From: a virus
Reading direction: 5' to 3' (one strand)
Virus record (IMG/VR): IMGVR_UViG_3300050015_000089
Coordinates: 1 to 34,254 of that record
DNA length: 34,254 nt
Program-made: the position numbers and the translations under genes
Notes under the pieces: model-generated
What the model saw: the letters and a program-made list of their open reading frames with translations, nothing else
What the model was told of the DNA's origin: nothing
Databases searched by the model: none
In this document: in pieces, positions 1 through 6,252 of the stretch
Position numbering within the stretch: the stretch's first letter is position 1
Layout: every line of letters begins with the position of its first letter

Positions 1-132
1 CCCTCGGTTATCATTAACTGCCTCCGAAGCTTCACAATAAGTGTTATAGAATCCAAATGTACGACTACACAATGGATTACATTTCCGATCCTTCACCTCT
101 TTACTTACAATTGCTGTAATAAACCATGCCAT
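1..132 (-). CDS. Hypothetical protein, N-terminal part only (runs off the window)
   Basis: An open frame starts with ATG at 132 and stays open to base 1, so only the first 44 residues are visible; they begin MAWFITAIVSKEVKDRKC and include an RTFGFYNTYCEASEAVNDN stretch. That pattern, an R-T-x-G-[FW] turn followed by an amphipathic 'EAxEAV' helix, occurs in short uncharacterised phage and bacterial proteins, but no function is known to me. The gene lies 1 nt after the stop of the next upstream gene (134-313), so both probably share the promoter at 320-347. It is too short for most ORF callers because the window cuts it. Confidence 0.6.
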   Translation of the reverse strand, partial: MAWFITAIVSKEVKDRKCNPLCSRTFGFYNTYCEASEAVNDNRG

Positions 133-133
133 A

Positions 134-313
134 TTATTTCTTTATATTTTTAGGTTTCCTACGCTCGCAACCTTCACAAACACAAACTGGTTCTCCAGAT
201 TCAATTTTCCATCCTATAATTTTCCAATGGGCAAACGTAATATCTTTTGCATCAATAAAAGTATGTTTTTCATTACATTCACAACATTGGATGTTCCATT
301 TACTTAATGCCAT
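134..313 (-). CDS. Small Cys-rich (zinc-ribbon-like) protein, 59 aa
   Basis: The frame reads MALSKWNIQCCECNEKH from ATG 313 and ends at TAA 134-136. Cysteines cluster at residues 10, 11 and 13 and again at 44, 46 and 49, the spacing of a two-knuckle zinc ribbon; the tail is basic (RRKPKNIKK). The start is supported by the promoter at 320-347, whose predicted transcription start is base 313 itself, so the mRNA would be leaderless. The plus-strand frame opposite it has no promoter or family resemblance. Function unknown; nucleic-acid or protein binding is only a guess from the zinc-ribbon look. Confidence 0.7.
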   Translation of the reverse strand: MALSKWNIQCCECNEKHTFIDAKDITFAHWKIIGWKIESGEPVCVCEGCERRKPKNIKK

Positions 314-319
314 CCAAAT

Positions 320-347
320 ACTCTACACTATTTTGAGAATATGTCAA
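320..347 (-). promoter_or_regulatory. Sigma70-type promoter, leaderless type
   Basis: On the minus strand TTGACA (342-347) is followed after exactly 16 bp by TAGAGT (320-325). The predicted start of transcription, 7 nt past the -10 box, is base 313, the A of the ATG of the 59-aa gene. Confidence 0.75.
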
Positions 348-754
348 TTTTTAAAGCATTGAGGGAATATCTTTGCCAATTCTATATTTTCTAATCTTAA
401 TTCTTCTTTTTTCTTTTCAACAATTTGTTTTTTATAAATTACATTAATTTCATTCCAAATTGAAGTCTGTTCATGTTGAGTAAATTCAGTCTGATTAAAA
501 TTGAAAAGTTTAAGTGTTTTCTTCTCGTTAGGATAAGAGTCGTGTAAAAATGTTGTGATAACATAATTAATCTTTGGATGTTTTATTAAATATAATTGTG
601 GAAAATAACCTCCGAGGAATTCTACCTCAAAACTCCATTCTTGGAAATTAAGTTCTGTTAAATCTTTTATTATAGATTTAGCAATACACCCCAATTCGGG
701 TGGTGGAACTGGTAATTTGGATTCATTAACTATTTTCTTTTTAAATGGCCACAT
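344..754 (-). CDS. Hypothetical protein, tandem paralog 1 (MWPFKKK family), 136 aa
   Basis: Not recognised. It begins MWPFKKKIVNESKLP and is clearly homologous to the next gene (759-1169): both share the MWPFKKK start, a C-IAK-(S/T)I-x-x-(D/E)L helix, an HP-(K/G)-INY segment, an IW-x-(E/K)-(I/L) helix and an FP-(Q/K)-CF C-terminus. No signal peptide or membrane segment is seen; the C-terminal third is a charged helix (KKKEELRLENIELAKIF). The start lies 4 nt beyond the stop of its paralog. There is no Shine-Dalgarno sequence, only an A-rich leader. A local gene duplication followed by strong divergence is the simplest reading. Confidence 0.75.
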   Translation of the reverse strand: MWPFKKKIVNESKLPVPPPELGCIAKSIIKDLTELNFQEWSFEVEFLGGYFPQLYLIKHPKINYVITTFLHDSYPNEKKTLKLFNFNQTEFTQHEQTSIWNEINVIYKKQIVEKKKEELRLENIELAKIFPQCFKN

Positions 755-758
755 AAAT

Positions 759-1169
759 TTATTCTTTAGAATTATTAAAACATTTTGGAAAAAATTCCGT
801 CAACCTCTTTTCATCTCTTTCACTCTGTTTTTCTTCTTCAAGAGAATAAACTTGGTTAAAAATATCAATAAGTTTTCTCCAAATTAGACGTTGTTCATCC
901 CAAGTTAGGGTAGAATCATCAACTCCAATTATGCTCACTCCATCCCAAAAGTCAGTGTATTTTTCATTGGCATATGAAGAAAGTCCATAATTTATTCCAG
1001 GATGATAAAAATTATATTTATGGTATATATTACTGTGAGTGTTAAGCAGTGTATCAGTTGCCCATGATTTAATTACCCATGATTTATAATCAAGAGTTTC
1101 CAACTCTGCAAGGATTGTCTTGGCAATACAACTTAATTCTGGTTTAATTTTCTTTTTAAATGGCCACAT
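759..1169 (-). CDS. Hypothetical protein, tandem paralog 2 (MWPFKKK family), 136 aa
   Basis: Not recognised; same length and motif order as 344-754 (MWPFKKK start, CIAKTILAEL helix, HPGINY, IWRKLIDIF, FPKCFNN end). Between these anchors the sequences differ widely, so the duplication is old or fast-evolving. The DNA of the two 5' ends (about 20 nt including the start codon) is still nearly identical. Soluble, acidic-to-neutral, with a charged C-terminal helix. It lies 6 nt after the stop of 1176-1439 and is probably co-transcribed with it. Confidence 0.75.
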   Translation of the reverse strand: MWPFKKKIKPELSCIAKTILAELETLDYKSWVIKSWATDTLLNTHSNIYHKYNFYHPGINYGLSSYANEKYTDFWDGVSIIGVDDSTLTWDEQRLIWRKLIDIFNQVYSLEEEKQSERDEKRLTEFFPKCFNNSKE

Positions 1170-1175
1170 ATTATT

Positions 1176-1439
1176 TTAAGTGTGAGGGTTGAATCCGTTC
1201 TTTGAAATATATCCGTTTTGTTTGCCACCGACACGAGTCATCTCACATTTATTTCCGCCAATGGTAGCAGATTTCTGCCGCCATACAACGGCATCTTTAT
1301 CGGCAGGAACAATATCATGCCATCCAATAACGGAAGGAATACGAGCATCCCGATAATTCTCACATTTACATAATTTGTCTATCATTATGCATTTTAACTT
1401 GTGCTTGGATTTTCCAAACATTAATTTAAATAATTTCAT
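1176..1439 (-). CDS. Hypothetical protein, 87 aa
   Basis: Not recognised. It begins MKLFKLMFGKSKHKLKC, a basic amphipathic start, then CIMIDKLCKCENYRDAR with three cysteines, and a Gly/Lys-rich end (TRVGGKQNGYISKNGF). It starts at ATG 1439, 49 nt from the divergent plus-strand endonuclease at 1489. A weak minus-strand -10 (TAGAAT, 1452-1457) would put the transcript start about 6 nt before the ATG, but no -35 box is visible. First gene of the minus-strand run 1439-344. Confidence 0.65.
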   Translation of the reverse strand: MKLFKLMFGKSKHKLKCIMIDKLCKCENYRDARIPSVIGWHDIVPADKDAVVWRQKSATIGGNKCEMTRVGGKQNGYISKNGFNPHT

Positions 1440-1440
1440 A

Positions 1441-1469
1441 TTTACAGATTAATTCTATTATGGTATAGT
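1441..1469 (+). promoter_or_regulatory. Putative plus-strand promoter for the endonuclease at 1489
   Basis: TTTACA (1441-1446), 17 bp, TATAGT (1464-1469) faces the LAGLIDADG gene; the predicted start is near 1476, leaving about 13 nt of leader. The spacer is one base longer than the 16 bp typical of this window, so it is a weaker match. Confidence 0.45.
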
Positions 1470-1488
1470 AACTACATATTTATCTGAT

Positions 1489-2373
1489 ATGAACAATACA
1501 CCAATTCTAAGGTATAGTCAAATTCAAAATGAATTCTTGTTAACCAATTATCCAATTTATGGAGCAGCATATTGTGCGAATGCACTTCAACGAACAGTAG
1601 TTTCTGTTAGATCACGCATCCAAAAAATGAAATTACATGTTAAAAATATGTCGGAAATTATGTTAAATCATTATATTAAACCGAATAAAGAATTTAATAT
1701 AAATGCCGATTTATTTATTAACCCATTACTCCCCGAAGTTATTTATACAATGGGACTTTTATGGGCAGATGGAAACATTCATATAGATAAAAATGTTAGA
1801 GAGGTTGAACTTACTTCAACATATCCAGATGGAGACGAGTTTTATAAAATTATGTCATCATATGGAAAATGGAACTATTATAAATACAATAAACAACACA
1901 AGAATTATAAACATCTTAAACCAAGAATTATAATTAAAACAAACAATAGACCGTTAACAACATTTTTTTCATTATATGATTACAAATCAAAATCTGTAAA
2001 CTCTGCGGATAAAATATTAAACATTATACCAACACATTTACATTATTATTGGTTTAGAGGATTATTTGATGGGGATGGTGGAATTTATATTAAAGATAAA
2101 CGGGTTCAAATAACTATTTCTGGACCATATGAACAATCGTGGAATTATTTAACTTCAATGTTAACCAACGTTGGAGTAACATTTCATTTATATCGTAGAA
2201 TTTCTAACAAAAATCATAAGTGTTCATATATTCAGATTAATGGTGCAAAAAATTCTTCCAAATTTTTATCATACATTTATAAAAATGCAGAAACGGATAA
2301 AATTTATTTAACAAGAAAATATAAAAAATGGAAACAATTAAAACAACATTATCAATTAGATAACAATGTATAA
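1489..2373 (+). CDS. LAGLIDADG homing endonuclease, 294 aa
   Basis: Two LAGLIDADG helices are readable: YTMGLLWADGNIHI (acidic residue D94) and FRGLFDGDGGIYI (D196), about 100 residues apart, the arrangement of a single-chain double-motif homing endonuclease. Family members cut a long asymmetric DNA site and copy themselves by repair. Residues 1-55 look like a helix-turn-helix (NALQRTVVSVRSRIQKMKL), which may help target recognition. It is one of only two endonuclease genes here on the plus strand and lies between minus-strand genes with its own promoter at 1441-1469, so it is free-standing; I see no intron or intein boundaries. The protein is lysine/asparagine/tyrosine-rich, and its DNA is more AT-rich than its neighbours, consistent with transfer. 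Confidence 0.9.
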   Translation: MNNTPILRYSQIQNEFLLTNYPIYGAAYCANALQRTVVSVRSRIQKMKLHVKNMSEIMLNHYIKPNKEFNINADLFINPLLPEVIYTMGLLWADGNIHIDKNVREVELTSTYPDGDEFYKIMSSYGKWNYYKYNKQHKNYKHLKPRIIIKTNNRPLTTFFSLYDYKSKSVNSADKILNIIPTHLHYYWFRGLFDGDGGIYIKDKRVQITISGPYEQSWNYLTSMLTNVGVTFHLYRRISNKNHKCSYIQINGAKNSSKFLSYIYKNAETDKIYLTRKYKKWKQLKQHYQLDNNV

Positions 2374-2402
2374 ATCAATATTTTATATACTTTTTAAAAA
2401 TG

Positions 2403-2624
2403 TTAATCAATAAAAATAAATTTAATACAATTAGTTATATAAGAAAAATTAAAAATATATAATGTAATTAAATACAAAAGAACAATAGGCCACATAAAAA
2501 GTATTGATATCAAAAATATGATATCACCATAATTAAAAATCTGTTTAGTCTTCGTATTAAATTTTTTAATTCCAATAAAAGCACATACAGAAAAAAATAA
2601 TCCCATTATAAAATATAAATGCAT
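2403..2624 (-). CDS. Small membrane protein, about 73 aa
   Basis: From ATG 2624 the protein reads MHLYFIMGLFFSVCAFIG with two strongly hydrophobic segments (about residues 1-20 and 31-58) separated by a basic loop (KKFNTKTKQ), so a two-helix inner-membrane protein is likely. The frame is open further upstream to a TTG at 2654, but not to an ATG. The promoter at 2671-2698 predicts a transcript start at 2664, just before an ATG at 2661 that opens only a 10-codon frame; a one-base indel there could have broken the original start. It converges on the plus-strand endonuclease ending at 2373. Function unknown. Confidence 0.5.
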   Translation of the reverse strand: MHLYFIMGLFFSVCAFIGIKKFNTKTKQIFNYGDIIFLISILFMWPIVLLYLITLYIFNFSYITNCIKFIFID

Positions 2625-2670
2625 AAAATTAAAAATAATCAGTTTTAATAACAAGTTTCATAGTGACCAT

Positions 2671-2698
2671 ACTCTACACTATTTATATGGGATGTCAA
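2671..2698 (-). promoter_or_regulatory. Sigma70-type promoter (minus), half of a divergent pair
   Basis: TTGACA (2693-2698), 16 bp, TAGAGT (2671-2676) on the minus strand; predicted start 2664. It is back to back with the plus-strand promoter at 2715-2742, with 16 bp between the two -35 boxes. Confidence 0.7.
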
Positions 2699-2714
2699 GA
2701 CTATCAGTTTAAAT

Positions 2715-2742
2715 TTGACAATTCATCAATTGACTGTATTAT
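2715..2742 (+). promoter_or_regulatory. Sigma70-type promoter (plus), half of a divergent pair
   Basis: TTGACA (2715-2720), 16 bp, TATTAT (2737-2742) on the plus strand. The predicted start is 2749, 3 nt before the ATG at 2752, again a near-leaderless arrangement. This is the best evidence that the small plus-strand genes 2752-3130 are real. Confidence 0.7.
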
Positions 2743-2751
2743 AGGATGAAG

Positions 2752-2883
2752 ATGAAAAAACTATGGAATAAGATAAAATGGAAATTGGAGTGCATATTTG
2801 TACTCTGTATTATCGTACCCACTGTAATATTATTCCTTTGGAATAAGACTGAATATGATGAAAACCGTGAGCAATATGATTGA
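2752..2883 (+). CDS. Small single-helix membrane protein, 43 aa
   Basis: The frame reads MKKLWNKIKWKLECIFVLC and then a hydrophobic run ending IVPTVILFLW, followed by an acidic polar tail (NKTEYDENREQYD). This is one membrane helix at about residues 14-30 with a basic N-terminus inside. An ATG at 2746 is in frame, but the predicted transcript start (2749) lies after it, which favours 2752. The end overlaps the start of the next plus-strand gene. Function unknown; small phage membrane proteins of this kind can be lysis or exclusion factors, but nothing here shows that. Confidence 0.6.
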   Translation: MKKLWNKIKWKLECIFVLCIIVPTVILFLWNKTEYDENREQYD

Positions 2884-3130
2884 TTTAACCCGTATCCGAA
2901 GCATCAAATCCCTTGAGGAAATGAAGAAGGATATAATAGAATTTATAAATAATCCCCTAATGTTAGAAATATATAGGGAAGATGTATCTTTAGGGGAAGA
3001 TGCCTATGCCGATGATAAAGAACAAGCAGAACAATTGCTTGTGAAAATTGAAAAAAGAAGTGTGAGCCTTACTAAATTTAATCAGCGGGAAGCAAAACAG
3101 AAATCTCAAACTAAAAAATTATCGGACTAA
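2855..3130 (+). CDS. Hypothetical soluble protein, 91 aa (plus strand)
   Basis: Not recognised. It is a mostly helical, charged protein: SIKSLEEMKKDIIEFINNP, an acidic middle (GEDAYADDKEQAEQLL) and a basic tail (REAKQKSQTKKLSD). ATGs at 2855, 2858 and 2876 are possible; the one at 2876 overlaps the TGA of the 43-aa gene (2881-2883) by 8 nt and would suit translational coupling. It probably shares the 2715-2742 promoter. Its last 12 bases overlap the end of the convergent minus-strand gene 3119-3649. Confidence 0.6.
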   Translation: MMKTVSNMIDLTRIRSIKSLEEMKKDIIEFINNPLMLEIYREDVSLGEDAYADDKEQAEQLLVKIEKRSVSLTKFNQREAKQKSQTKKLSD

Positions 3131-3649
3131 AGAAAACGGGTCAATTCCTCTATCAGATGTTGGATATATTAATATCCATCCTGGTAATTCTATTGTTTTA
3201 GGATCTCCATTAACGTTATACAATAATAAATATTTATTATCACTGCGTTTTTCTATTATAACTCCTTCTTTGTGAAGATAATTTACTATTACAAAATCTC
3301 CTACTGCATAAGATTTTTTTTGTTCAAATAAAGGATTACTTATAACATTAGTAAGATTAGGTATAACTGATTTACCCGTATTATTGTTTGTTTTCTCGTT
3401 TATAAAAAATTGATTTATTCCATTCGGAAACAATCCATTATATGCGGTATTATTAAGTTTTCCAGTACTTGTATCAAACAAAACAATGGGAATTGGTCTA
3501 TTCAAAGCATCATCGGTCTTCTTCTCTATATAAACTATCATCCCAACAGTCCACAAGACTATAAATACAACCAATATACTAAGCCAACGGTTTAAATTGT
3601 TTATTTCTTTGCTATTGTCTTTATCTGGAGAAGTTATAATATCACTCAT
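3119..3649 (-). CDS. Membrane-anchored hypothetical protein, 176 aa
   Basis: One membrane helix lies near the N-terminus (residues about 21-44, RWLSILVVFIVLWTVGMIVY), preceded by a polar cytoplasmic stretch and followed by a soluble domain of about 130 residues. The end of this domain looks like a small beta-barrel (KSYAVGDFVIVNYLHKEGVII, then KYLLLYNVNG). No family recognised. The start at 3649 is preceded by an AT-rich TATATTTAT sequence very like that in front of several endonuclease genes here. Topology suggests the soluble part is outside the cytoplasm, but no signal peptidase site is evident. Confidence 0.7.
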   Translation of the reverse strand: MSDIITSPDKDNSKEINNLNRWLSILVVFIVLWTVGMIVYIEKKTDDALNRPIPIVLFDTSTGKLNNTAYNGLFPNGINQFFINEKTNNNTGKSVIPNLTNVISNPLFEQKKSYAVGDFVIVNYLHKEGVIIEKRSDNKYLLLYNVNGDPKTIELPGWILIYPTSDRGIDPFSLVR

Positions 3650-3689
3650 ATTATATAAATATATGAATGATAATCGTAATCTTACTAAT

Positions 3690-4364
3690 TTACGGATTGG
3701 CAGAAGAATTATTTAATACGTATTTCTTTTTTATATGTTTAACTTCTTCTCTTGGAACGGTACATCCAATATATACTTGTCCATCACTTAGATTATAATG
3801 GAATGATTTGTCAAATCCACCCTCTTTATGTATTCTGGTTAAGTACTTACGTACGGTGTCGGCGGTTCCACCATCCTTAATTTCATTTTCTTTCCCAAAT
3901 GTACATGCTAAAATAAAATCAGATTTAGCAACTAATGCATTTCGGGCATAAAATCCTTTTGTCACTTCTATCAATTCAGCACCTTCATTTTTAGATATTT
4001 GTATCTCAGATAGTGAATTTATATGAGTAACTGTTTGAAATTTTTTATGATAATAATTCGCAGTTCCACCAGGATTTGCAAATGGATCTTTTACTCCCGT
4101 ATCGTGGAATATACCATCATCCCATTTAGCAGGAAGGAAAAGACGAAGATGTGGTACTTTTCTATCAAGAAATAATCTAACAGCAACGTGGTCTGCATAT
4201 GCTGCCCCACCACTAACTAAATGAGTAATTGAATATCCACTCTCATTAAATTGCTCTATTAATCCTGATGCAACGATACACATTGCCTGAAAATGATTTC
4301 TTGATAACTTTTTACCATCATCTTCTCTCCCCGCCGTTCCAACTATAGAAAATGTAATTTCCAT
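3690..4364 (-). CDS. SLOG/Rossmann-like nucleotide-binding protein, 224 aa
   Basis: The start has a SIVGTAGR strand-turn (residues about 6-13) and THLVSGGAAYADHVAV (about 47-62), matching the 'G-x-x-G-R ... SGG-A-x-G-A-D-x-x-A' pattern of the SLOG/DprA-like Rossmann superfamily, which binds nucleotides or nucleotide-derived signals. Later comes GGTANYYHKKF and GGTADTVRKYL, the second a Gly-Gly-Thr phosphate-loop-like feature. Phage copies of this family are common but of unknown function. Some bacterial SLOG proteins bind NAD+-derived signals in defence systems; with the NAD genes nearby a role in sensing or sequestering nucleotides is conceivable but unproven. Its start lies 4 nt from the stop of 4369-4782. 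Confidence 0.6.
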   Translation of the reverse strand: MEITFSIVGTAGREDDGKKLSRNHFQAMCIVASGLIEQFNESGYSITHLVSGGAAYADHVAVRLFLDRKVPHLRLFLPAKWDDGIFHDTGVKDPFANPGGTANYYHKKFQTVTHINSLSEIQISKNEGAELIEVTKGFYARNALVAKSDFILACTFGKENEIKDGGTADTVRKYLTRIHKEGGFDKSFHYNLSDGQVYIGCTVPREEVKHIKKKYVLNNSSANP

Positions 4365-4368
4365 TAGT

Positions 4369-4782
4369 TTACATTAATTTATGGATAATGTATCCGAAAA
4401 TAAACATTGCCCAAGGAAGAAGAACTACACCAATATAATATCCCCAAGTATCAGCAGTTGTCTCAGTTACATTTTTTACTGGTTTACTTGGGACATAAAC
4501 AAACAATCTTACAAAGATAAATATACCAGCACATTGTAGTATGGTAATGGGATTCATATGGAATATAGGAATAATAAACCATTCCCATAAACGCATACCA
4601 ACATAACCATATGAAAACGTTGTATATGCAAATGATGCAATTGCTATAGGCATAACAAACAACAATCCTAATATCATATAGAAAAACTTTTTATACCAAG
4701 GATATGTATTCTCTTCATTATGGTAATGTTTATTCAGTTTATTTAAAATATCATCTATTTCTTTATCAGTTGGCGTACTCAT
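4369..4782 (-). CDS. Integral membrane protein, 137 aa
   Basis: Three hydrophobic segments are clear: about residues 29-52 (FFYMILGLLFVMPIAIASFAY), 76-98 (PITILQCAGIFIFVRLFVYV) and 113-134 (YYIGVVLLPWAMFIFGYII). The N-terminus is charged and helical (DKEIDDILNKLNKHYHNEE). No signal peptide cleavage site or known family motif. It lies between 4794-5036 and the SLOG-like gene with gaps of 11 and 4 nt, so one operon is likely. Confidence 0.75.
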   Translation of the reverse strand: MSTPTDKEIDDILNKLNKHYHNEENTYPWYKKFFYMILGLLFVMPIAIASFAYTTFSYGYVGMRLWEWFIIPIFHMNPITILQCAGIFIFVRLFVYVPSKPVKNVTETTADTWGYYIGVVLLPWAMFIFGYIIHKLM

Positions 4783-4793
4783 AAATTTTTAAT

Positions 4794-5036
4794 TTAAAAC
4801 GATATTAATGTAGGACTATTTCGTGTAAGTCGGTTTCGGGAAAATGTTTTGAATTGTCCATCCTTTTTTGAGCCTGGAGAATCCAATTCATATCCTTTGA
4901 TATAATCTGCATCCGCAGATACCAACCTCAAATACCGAAGTTTCATTGTTTGATCATTACTACTGGGGTATTCGAATTCAACCACGGGTAGTTGTGGAGT
5001 TGGAGTTACGTTAATATATGGGTTTTGTGTATTCAT
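4794..5036 (-). CDS. Small beta-rich protein, WYL-like fold possible, 80 aa
   Basis: The pattern VEFEYPSSNDQTMKLRYLRL followed by a YIKGYEL strand and FKTFSRNRL resembles the 'I-x-F-x-Y ... R-x-V ... G-x-x ... K-x-F-x-x-x-R-I' outline of WYL-like SH3-type beta-barrels, which bind nucleic acids or nucleotides. The protein is only 80 residues with no helix-turn-helix, so it would be a stand-alone barrel. The first 20 residues are Pro/Thr-rich and probably disordered. The assignment to the WYL group rests on pattern only. Confidence 0.5.
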   Translation of the reverse strand: MNTQNPYINVTPTPQLPVVEFEYPSSNDQTMKLRYLRLVSADADYIKGYELDSPGSKKDGQFKTFSRNRLTRNSPTLISF

Positions 5037-5045
5037 AATTTATAT

Positions 5046-5822
5046 TTAACTTTCATCTAATGTTACATTACATTTTTTTATAAAATAAGGTGTCATGTCA
5101 TTATCGTAGAGTTTAGATTGGGGCATCAATAAATTTTTTATATCGAACGATATGAAATTAATAAAACTAAACACTGATTCAGAGGTTGCTCTAAAATCCA
5201 ACGGAGTATTCAACCTATTTCTAGTTTTAATTACATATTTCGAAAGAATATTAAAATCAGTTTTATTTAATAAGTGTCCAGTATTATGATGTAAATCCAA
5301 TACTCGGTCACACCACCATACTTTTTTATGAATGGTGTTTATATTTTTGGATTCAATTAACATTTTGGTTGCTTTTGCCCACTTCTTTCCACCATAATTA
5401 TAATCCCAAATTCCCTTATCAAATATAGTATATGCTAAACAAAAATTTTTTTCAACATCTTTTTTTACAATTTTAACATCCTCTTTAGATACATTATTAA
5501 TTCTACAAAAATGATTCATAGAAGAATGACAACAATATGGAAAATGTCGTAACTCCGATTGAATAGAATATACCAATGCTTTATATGTTTCGGAATACAT
5601 ATTATTCACTACATCATTATATTTTTCTTCAATTTTATCAAATCCCCGTTGATTAATAATAACTGGATAATTTGTATATCCAATTTCACGATACCCACCG
5701 CAACGAAGATATAAATCATAAATTGAATAAAAATCAAAAAATAATATCATTGTACGTTTTTGATCGGGTGTCATAACTTTGATAACCTTTTTAATGTTTC
5801 CGTAGTAATGGTGTGTTGACAT
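5046..5822 (-). CDS. Hypothetical protein, 258 aa
   Basis: Not recognised. It is a helical, soluble protein with many aromatic and basic residues. A notable stretch is WWCDRVLDLHHNTGHLLNKT (about residues 169-188), which contains a conserved-looking D-x-x-H-H-N-x-G signature; a cysteine-rich patch (FPYCCHSSMNHFC) lies at about 94-106. ATG 5822 has a strong Shine-Dalgarno (AGGAG, 7 nt upstream) but lies 32 nt inside the HAD gene; an alternative is Met17 at 5774. The product may act on a nucleotide or nucleic acid, but nothing in the sequence establishes this. Confidence 0.65.
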   Translation of the reverse strand: MSTHHYYGNIKKVIKVMTPDQKRTMILFFDFYSIYDLYLRCGGYREIGYTNYPVIINQRGFDKIEEKYNDVVNNMYSETYKALVYSIQSELRHFPYCCHSSMNHFCRINNVSKEDVKIVKKDVEKNFCLAYTIFDKGIWDYNYGGKKWAKATKMLIESKNINTIHKKVWWCDRVLDLHHNTGHLLNKTDFNILSKYVIKTRNRLNTPLDFRATSESVFSFINFISFDIKNLLMPQSKLYDNDMTPYFIKKCNVTLDES

Positions 5823-6252
5823 TCCATTCTCCTATAGATATAAGTTCATTTTTAATAAGTTTCCAATCAGTCTTTGGTTCAAACCCTGCTCGGTCATCAA
5901 TCAATACATTAAAATAGAATTTCTTCGAAAAGTCACTTCTCTCAGTATCCTGAGCATGTGAATTGCTATTGAGATAATCAAAATAAATTCCATTATCATC
6001 TAACCAAAAAAATACATTTATAATTCGTTTAATAGGAGTACTGGTCCATAAAATCATTATAATATCTTTACGCCTAGACATCCACTGAAGGACTTCTTTG
6101 GCATATGGATAGAATACCAGTTTCTCAGTCTTATCTTTGGATGTTTTACCACTTGGAATGATAGTACCGTGAAGGTCAATACAGAAGTAAACTTCTGGCC
6201 AACCCCGTTCTTTCTTCATTTCAAATGTTTTTCTAATATTAAAAATATTCAT
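5791..6252 (-). CDS. HAD-superfamily phosphatase-like protein, 153 aa
   Basis: HAD motifs are readable in order: motif I FCIDLHGTI (about residues 23-31), motif II LWTSTP (about 69-74) and motif IV VLIDDRAG (about 116-123). HAD hydrolases form a phospho-aspartate on the first Asp of D-x-D. Here the second Asp of motif I is His (D-L-H-G-T), a change seen in some phosphatase subfamilies and in inactive relatives. The size suggests little or no cap domain. ATGA overlap couples it to the NAD synthase upstream (stop 6249-6251, start 6252), hinting that it works on a nucleotide or nicotinamide phosphate; this is inference. Confidence 0.75.
   Translation of the reverse strand: MNIFNIRKTFEMKKERGWPEVYFCIDLHGTIIPSGKTSKDKTEKLVFYPYAKEVLQWMSRRKDIIMILWTSTPIKRIINVFFWLDDNGIYFDYLNSNSHAQDTERSDFSKKFYFNVLIDDRAGFEPKTDWKLIKNELISIGEWNVNTPLLRKH

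Noticed and set aside
126-362. Plus-strand 78-codon frame
   Set aside because: It lies opposite the Cys-rich 59-aa gene and the promoter at 320-347; composition is low-complexity and nothing supports it.
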